A stretch of DNA of 10,036 bases from a bacterium. Lineage in GTDB: Bacteria > Patescibacteria > Dojkabacteria > SC72. Shown piece after piece: positions 5,774-10,036 of the stretch (its first letter is position 1; each line of letters begins with the position of its first letter). The translations under genes were made by a program, and so were the position numbers. The notes beneath the pieces are model-generated. The model was not told where the DNA came from. It worked only from the letters and a program-made list of their open reading frames with translations, and made no database searches. The stretch is from the NCBI GenBank assembly GCA_029553845.1, contig JAKPKF010000119.1, forward strand, positions 1-10,036, written 5' to 3'.

Positions 5774-7771
5774 ATGTCTCTAACAGCAGATTCAAAGGTT
5801 GTTGAGATTAAAGGAGTAGGAGAAAGCTTAGCAACAAAATTTTCTCGGCTAAACATTACTACAGTAAGAGACCTTCTCTTTCATGTTCCAATTAAATACC
5901 AGGATTCATCCCATCTTCTCTCAATAGAAGATTTTCTCCTAAAAGGGGAAGGAACATTTCTTGCAGAGATAGTAGATGTAAAAACATTTAGAACAAGAAC
6001 AGGAAAAACCATTACTACAGTAAAAGTAAAAGATGATACTAAGAAAATAAACCTTACATATTTTAACCAACCATATCTTTCAAAAGTGCTCATCAAAAAT
6101 GAGACATATCTCTTCGATGGCAAAGTCACCATTAAGGGTAGCAAAAGAGATATCTACAATCCCAAATACGAGCTGTTCAAAGGAGAGAAGGAGAAACAAA
6201 CAAACCTAGGTAAACTTGCCCCCATATATCCGGAAACTGAGGGGCTAACATCAAACATGATTAGGAAAATACTCAAAACAGTAAAAGAAGATATACCTAA
6301 AATCTTGTCAGACCCATTAGCAAAATATACTAACATTTCTCTACAAGAAGCCATTACAAAAATCCATTTTCCAAAAGATACCAATGATATACTACAAGCA
6401 AGAGAGCGATTAGCATTTGATGAAATGTTAAAAATAGCAATCAAAATTGAAACTGAAATACTAGAGCGAAGCACACAAAAAACACTTCCAATAAAAACAG
6501 ATACAAAAATACTAAACAAATTCATAAAATCTCTTCCTTACAAATTAACAAACGACCAGAACAAAGCTATGGAGATAATCCTAGAAGAGATTAATCGCGA
6601 AGTACCAATGAACAGATTACTAAATGGAGATGTTGGAAGTGGAAAAACTGTTGTAGCAGCAAGTGCAGTATTAAACACCATTAAAAACGGTTTCTCTTGT
6701 GTACTTCTTGCTCCAACAACTGTGCTTGCCAAACAACACTATGATACTTTCAAAGATTTGTTTAAGGGTTTCCATATTCCAATCGAGCTATGTATATCCT
6801 CCCAGCAGGATATTAGCGATGCCAACAATAAATTAATAATTGCTACACACTCAATCCTATACGACAAACAATTACCTTCAGATTTAAATCTCGTTATCAT
6901 TGACGAACAACACAGATTTGGAGTAGAACAAAGAAAATACTTCTTAAAAAAATTACCCCATACACCACACCATCTAACAATGACTGCTACACCAATACCA
7001 AGAAGTTTAACCGAAATCTTCTTTGGAAATCTGGATGTGTCAGAAATTAGAGAAAAACCATCTAACAGGAGAGGAATCAAATCTTTCTATACACCATTTA
7101 CCAAACGAGATGACTGTTTTAATTGGGTAGCTAAAAAGATAAAAGAAAGTCAATTTAAAGAACAAGCATTTGTAATATATCCTCTCATTGAGGAAACCGA
7201 CATATCTGTTGCAAAAACTGTTCTAACAAGTTTTGAGGAATTAAAAAAGAAATATTTTAAAGATATATCCATTACATATCTTCATGGGAGGATGAAAGAT
7301 ACAGAAAAAACAAAAATCTTAAATGATTTTAAAAAGAAAAAATACAACGTACTAGTTTCTACTTCAGTTATTGAGGTAGGCATAGATATCCCAGACGCAA
7401 CAATTATGGTAATTGAAAATGCAGAGAGATTTGGCCTTGCACAACTTCATCAATTAAGAGGAAGAGTAGGAAGGAGTGATTTACAATCATACTGTTATAC
7501 AATCCCAGGCATTGAAGTGGAAAAAGATTCTAAAGCAGAAGAGAGGTTAAAATATTTTAGTAAACACAGTTCTGGTTTTGATGTAGCAGAGTACGATTTG
7601 CAGAGTAGAGGTCCAGGAGAGGTGTACGGTATTGCACAATCTGGCATTCCTCTTTTCAAGGTCGCCTCCATACACGATTTAGATACATTAAAAAAAGCTA
7701 GAAATGTTGCAAAAAGACTTTTAAAAAGTGATAATCATATCGAAAATATCTTACAAAATATATTTAGATGA
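5774..7771 (+). CDS. recG: ATP-dependent DNA helicase RecG
   Basis: The 665-aa protein is slightly short of the usual length of about 690. RecG remodels stalled forks and branched DNA. An N-terminal helix-hairpin-helix-like start (IKGVGESLATKFSRLNI, 12-28) leads into the wedge OB domain (about 55-150). Helicase motifs follow: Walker A GDVGSGKT (285-292), motif Ia LLAPTTVLAKQHY (311-323), DEQHRFGVEQR (377-387, the RecG form of the DEAH box), MTATPIPR (403-410), motif V VSTSVIEVGIDIPDA (528-542) and motif VI QLRGRVGR (560-567). The C-terminal TRG-like segment includes FDVAEYDLQSRGPGEVYG (602-619) and QSGIP. All key residues are present. The start is one base after the 36-aa peptide's stop and lacks an SD. 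The TGA stop overlaps the next gene's ATG (ATGA). Confidence 0.97.
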   Translation: MSLTADSKVVEIKGVGESLATKFSRLNITTVRDLLFHVPIKYQDSSHLLSIEDFLLKGEGTFLAEIVDVKTFRTRTGKTITTVKVKDDTKKINLTYFNQPYLSKVLIKNETYLFDGKVTIKGSKRDIYNPKYELFKGEKEKQTNLGKLAPIYPETEGLTSNMIRKILKTVKEDIPKILSDPLAKYTNISLQEAITKIHFPKDTNDILQARERLAFDEMLKIAIKIETEILERSTQKTLPIKTDTKILNKFIKSLPYKLTNDQNKAMEIILEEINREVPMNRLLNGDVGSGKTVVAASAVLNTIKNGFSCVLLAPTTVLAKQHYDTFKDLFKGFHIPIELCISSQQDISDANNKLIIATHSILYDKQLPSDLNLVIIDEQHRFGVEQRKYFLKKLPHTPHHLTMTATPIPRSLTEIFFGNLDVSEIREKPSNRRGIKSFYTPFTKRDDCFNWVAKKIKESQFKEQAFVIYPLIEETDISVAKTVLTSFEELKKKYFKDISITYLHGRMKDTEKTKILNDFKKKKYNVLVSTSVIEVGIDIPDATIMVIENAERFGLAQLHQLRGRVGRSDLQSYCYTIPGIEVEKDSKAEERLKYFSKHSSGFDVAEYDLQSRGPGEVYGIAQSGIPLFKVASIHDLDTLKKARNVAKRLLKSDNHIENILQNIFR

Positions 7772-8223
7772 AAATACATGTAGTGCTAGACAATATTCGA
7801 TCAGTTTTCAATGTAGGGAGTATCTTTAGATCAGCCGATGGAGCAGGAAGTGTAGAGAAGATATATCTTTGTGGTATGACTACTCCAATAGATAACCCTA
7901 AGCTTGAGAAAACGGCATTGGGAGCGACAGAGATGGTAGAGTCTGAACATTATGATACTACCCAGGATGCTTTGGATGAATTAAGGTCTAAGAATATCCC
8001 GATATATTCTGTAGAATTAACCGATGATGCTGAAAATTTCCAAAAAATTAAATATCCAGAAGAATTAGCACTAGTCTTTGGTCATGAGAAGAACGGAGTA
8101 AGCCCAGATATACTTCAAGAGAGTGACAAAAAAATATATATACCCATGAGAGGAAAGAAAGAGTCTCTCAATGTTGCTAATTGTGCAAGTATAATCTTGT
8201 ATGAGATTACAAGAGAAAGATAA
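7768..8223 (+). CDS. SpoU/TrmH-family RNA 2'-O-ribose methyltransferase
   Basis: The 151-aa protein is a minimal SPOUT (alpha/beta-knot) methylase without an extra RNA-binding domain. Motif 1 is NIRSVFNVGSIFRSADGAG (9-27) with the catalytic-type arginine R21. Motif 2 is VFGHEKNGVS (103-112). Motif 3 is IPMRGKKESLNVANCASI (125-142), which builds the SAM-binding knot. The family transfers methyl groups to ribose 2'-OH in tRNA or rRNA, usually as a dimer. The size fits TrmL or short TrmH paralogues, but the exact target cannot be read from the sequence. Its ATG overlaps the recG TGA, so it is translationally coupled to recG. Its sense strand is richer in G than most of recG. Confidence 0.92.
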   Translation: MKIHVVLDNIRSVFNVGSIFRSADGAGSVEKIYLCGMTTPIDNPKLEKTALGATEMVESEHYDTTQDALDELRSKNIPIYSVELTDDAENFQKIKYPEELALVFGHEKNGVSPDILQESDKKIYIPMRGKKESLNVANCASIILYEITRER

Positions 8224-8230
8224 CTTTTTC

Positions 8231-8239
8231 TGCTAAAAT
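8231..8239 (+). promoter_or_regulatory. Extended -10 promoter of the DUF2341 surface-protein gene
   Basis: TGCTAAAAT is an extended -10 (TGn plus TAAAAT at 8234-8239). It ends 6 nt before the ATG at 8246, so the expected +1 is the start codon itself. No -35 is seen at the usual distance, and an extended -10 may not need one. It separates this gene from the upstream recG cluster. Confidence 0.55.
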
Positions 8240-8245
8240 GTAGTA

Positions 8246-10036
8246 ATGAAAATTTCTGCAAAGACATTAATTATTGGAATATCTACACTTGTCGTAGCAG
8301 GTGGTTCTGTTGCATATTATCTTACTACTCAAGACAGTCCAGAGACACTTGGTTGGATGAATAGTAGCTGGTTATACAGAAGAGGAATTACAGTAGAAAA
8401 TGAGGGAGATGATCTCCTTTATGAGGATGTACTCATCGAGGTTGATACTGCATCCCTTGTTAGTGCTAATAAACTCCAAAGTGATTGTGATGATCTAAGG
8501 TTTACCAACGGAGATGAAACAACCGGAATCTCTTACTGGGTTGAGGGAGGATGTAATACAAGTACTACCCAGATTTGGGTTCAGATCCCAGAGATTAGAA
8601 CAGGAGAACTTACAATATATATGTACTATGGGAATACGGAGGCTATAAATGCAGAAGAAAGCTGGAATGGTGATTTCATAGTACTTTCTACTTCTTCTTG
8701 TCCATCTGGTTGGACTAGGGCAAGTGCCTATGATGATAAATATACATATGGATCAGATACATATGGCACAACATTTGCAGGCACACATAATCATGGTCAA
8801 GCATCAGGAACAACTGGGTATGCAATTGGAGGAACACAACAAGAAAGCGACTTTGATCCAGAAGATCATCTCTCTACTGCTATGCATACAGCTCATAATC
8901 ATGCAAATACGAAAGTTAGTGTAAATAATACAATCATAGAACCCCTGTATGTTGGACTATATTTTTGTATAAGTAATTCTTTGTCACAATTTACAAATTC
9001 TATAGGAATCTTCAACACAACATCTACAACACTGCCTACAGGATACACATATTATTCTGCTCTAGAAGGAAAATTTCCAAGAGGAAGTAGCTCACCTGTA
9101 ACAAGTGGTGGATCTTCTACCCACACCCATACCACAACAGGAGGATATGTAACGAATGCAACCGCAGTTAAAAATCCTTCTACTAGAATGGCTACAAATA
9201 CTCACAGATCAACTGCTGCCGTTACCCACACTCATACTACAGTGAATGGAACGACACAAAGTGGAAATAACAATACTCCTTACTATGACGTTGTATACGG
9301 ACAAACAGCTTCTAACATCACCGCATCAGCTGGAATTATAGAGATGACAAGTGCAGTACCTCCCCTTGGTTGGACTAGATTTACTTCATTAGACTCAAAA
9401 TTTCCCAGAGGAGCTACCACCGCTGGAGGATCATACAGCGGAGCAACACATACTCATAGTATAACCATCACAACAGGAACAGGTAGTGCATCCTCAACTG
9501 GTGTTTGGTATACGGCTGGAACAAAATATGTAGATTATAACCATACCCATACTGCCACAGTCACATCAAGTGCAGCCAATGCATTACCTGCATACATAAC
9601 CACAATATTTGCACAAAGAAAGAACTCTGTCGCAACTACCATTGGGGATGAGGTCACTTTAAATACAACTCCAAACGCTCCATCTTCTCTCTGGACAGAA
9701 GGACAAACAAACCCATCCAGAGTTTCAGATTCTACACCAGAATTCTCTGCCACTTTCTCAGACCCAGACACTCCAGACACAGGGAATTACTACCAAATAC
9801 AGGTTAACACAGCATCAGATTTTATGGGTACATCTCTGTGGGATTCAACTAAGACAGCCCTAAGCCCTGTTGTAACAAACGGCTCTAGATCTCAAGACAT
9901 CTCATATGCAGGTTCTACACTCTCAGAGGGTACTACATATTACTGGAGAATGAAATTCTGGGATAATAGCGATGCAGAGAGTTCATGGTCTTCGACAGCC
10001 AGTTTTACAATGAATACTACCCCAACAGCCCCAACT
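8246..10036 (+). CDS. Exported DUF2341 protein with three collar-like HxH repeats and Fn3-like domain (3' end beyond window)
   Basis: The frame is open for 597 codons to the window edge, so the C-terminus is missing. Residues 1-27 form a signal peptide or anchor (MKISAK, then a hydrophobic stretch to about Y25). Residues about 36-142 match DUF2341: WLYRRGITVEN, KLQSDCDDLRFTNGDE, ISYWVEGG, IWVQIPE and IYMYYGN. Three repeats of about 100 residues follow (145-243, 253-357, 362-461). Each has a P.GWTR or similar turn, mostly KFPRG, a Gly/Thr stretch, two HxH motifs and a closing P.Y hydrophobic strand, resembling phage tail collar or microcystin-dependent-protein repeats. Residues 473-590 are a fibronectin-III-like domain with YYWRMKFWD and WSSTASF, and NTTPTAP starts another unit. 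A surface adhesin or appendage role is inferred. The start is supported by an extended -10 exactly 6 nt upstream. Confidence 0.85.
   Translation, partial: MKISAKTLIIGISTLVVAGGSVAYYLTTQDSPETLGWMNSSWLYRRGITVENEGDDLLYEDVLIEVDTASLVSANKLQSDCDDLRFTNGDETTGISYWVEGGCNTSTTQIWVQIPEIRTGELTIYMYYGNTEAINAEESWNGDFIVLSTSSCPSGWTRASAYDDKYTYGSDTYGTTFAGTHNHGQASGTTGYAIGGTQQESDFDPEDHLSTAMHTAHNHANTKVSVNNTIIEPLYVGLYFCISNSLSQFTNSIGIFNTTSTTLPTGYTYYSALEGKFPRGSSSPVTSGGSSTHTHTTTGGYVTNATAVKNPSTRMATNTHRSTAAVTHTHTTVNGTTQSGNNNTPYYDVVYGQTASNITASAGIIEMTSAVPPLGWTRFTSLDSKFPRGATTAGGSYSGATHTHSITITTGTGSASSTGVWYTAGTKYVDYNHTHTATVTSSAANALPAYITTIFAQRKNSVATTIGDEVTLNTTPNAPSSLWTEGQTNPSRVSDSTPEFSATFSDPDTPDTGNYYQIQVNTASDFMGTSLWDSTKTALSPVVTNGSRSQDISYAGSTLSEGTTYYWRMKFWDNSDAESSWSSTASFTMNTTPTAPT
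8678..8974 (+). repeat. Collar-like HxH repeat 1 of the DUF2341 protein
   Basis: Protein residues 145-243. It begins CPSGWTRASAYDDKY, has HNH at 181-183 and HNH at 217-219 (36 apart), and ends IIEPLYVGLYFC. It is the most diverged copy: the KFPRG of copies 2 and 3 is replaced by KYTYG, and the HxH middle residue is Asn rather than Thr. Confidence 0.7.
9002..9316 (+). repeat. Collar-like HxH repeat 2 of the DUF2341 protein
   Basis: Protein residues 253-357. It contains LPTGYTYYSALEGKFPRG, then HTH at 293-295 and HTH at 328-330 (35 apart), and ends NNNTPYYDVVYGQ. The first HxH lies 112 residues after that of repeat 1. Confidence 0.75.
9329..9628 (+). repeat. Collar-like HxH repeat 3 of the DUF2341 protein
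   Basis: Protein residues 362-461. It contains PPLGWTRFTSLDSKFPRG, then HTH at 402-404 and HTH at 433-435 (31 apart), and ends ALPAYITTIFAQRK. This is the copy closest to the phage-collar pattern (P.GW, FPRG, Gly-rich, HTH, PAY..II). The first HxH lies 109 residues after that of repeat 2. Confidence 0.75.
9662..10015 (+). other. Fibronectin-III-like domain, first of a probable tandem series
   Basis: Protein residues 473-590 start with NTTPNAPSSL and show the strand pattern PEFSATFSDPD, YYQIQVNT, TTYYWRMKFWD and WSSTASFTM of bacterial Fn3-type surface modules. The next residues, NTTPTAPT, restate the opening motif, so a second copy probably begins at the window edge. Confidence 0.65.

Noticed and set aside
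7769..7771. TGA at the end of recG as a recoded glycine or tryptophan codon
   Set aside because: Read-through would reach TAG within four codons, recG is already complete, and no other long frame contains an in-frame TGA.
8211..8230. AGAAAG...CTTTTTCT as a terminator after the RNA methylase
   Set aside because: The stem is short, AT-rich and imperfect, and overlaps the gene end; too weak to call.
8724..8924. 66-aa + strand ORF rich in Met, His and Gln
   Set aside because: It is an out-of-frame shadow of DUF2341 repeat 1; its composition follows from the repeat-rich codons read in another frame.
8978..9600. Short Thr/His-rich nucleotide repeats as a CRISPR or satellite array
   Set aside because: They are imperfect codon-level echoes of the HTH motifs at unequal spacing inside one reading frame.
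9535..9780. 81-aa minus-strand ORF
   Set aside because: It is antisense to the continuous DUF2341 frame and has no promoter or SD support.
1..10036. tRNA, rRNA, CRISPR arrays, insertion sequences or attachment sites
   Set aside because: None seen: no tRNA-like cloverleaf, no regular direct repeats with spacers, and no transposase or integrase frame.

Overview
This is a low-GC bacterial window with tightly packed genes. The gene content (short housekeeping proteins, a DUF2341 surface protein, and translation starts with almost no leader) suggests a Candidate Phyla Radiation (Patescibacteria) lineage, perhaps Dojkabacteria or Microgenomates. That placement is inferred from style only, since the window has no rRNA or marker tree. 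Reading frames are intact over several kb with no in-frame TGA, and one gene stops at TGA in an ATGA overlap, so the standard bacterial code fits.

Layout. 34-573 (+) is a membrane-anchored class I methyltransferase resembling the FAM173 lysine methyltransferases. It converges on a four-helix membrane protein (628-966, -) across an 11-bp hairpin. That membrane gene is the only one with a textbook Shine-Dalgarno site, and it has a predicted leader of about 160 nt holding two hairpins. Divergent from it is rarA (1192-2394, +). Its stop codon directly abuts the stop of an unrecognised 150-aa gene (2395-2847, -). That gene diverges, through a 63-bp gap with two overlapping promoters, from tyrS (2911-4134, +). 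A GGGGG/CCCCC/GGGGGG-T7 segment then leads into a Rel-family alarmone synthetase (4195-5646, +). Next comes a compact + strand cluster: a 36-aa single-helix peptide (5662-5772), recG (5774-7771) and a SPOUT RNA 2'-O-methyltransferase (7768-8223). The window ends inside a large exported DUF2341 protein (8246 to past 10036).

The genes cover information processing (RarA and RecG at damaged or stalled forks, TyrS and SpoU methylase in translation) and stress signalling (Rel). The flanks encode membrane or surface functions.

Most notable points. (1) The surface protein carries three tandem phage-tail-collar-like repeats, each with two HxH motifs, which could form a covalent pseudo-trimer with metal sites like those of T4 fibre tips. 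(2) The Rel protein has lost key HD hydrolase residues but keeps its synthetase motifs. (3) Five starts have a -10 box only 6-9 nt before ATG, implying widespread leaderless mRNAs. (4) The tyrS-rel junction can fold as mutually exclusive hairpins. (5) The single SD-led gene with a structured leader looks foreign to its surroundings.
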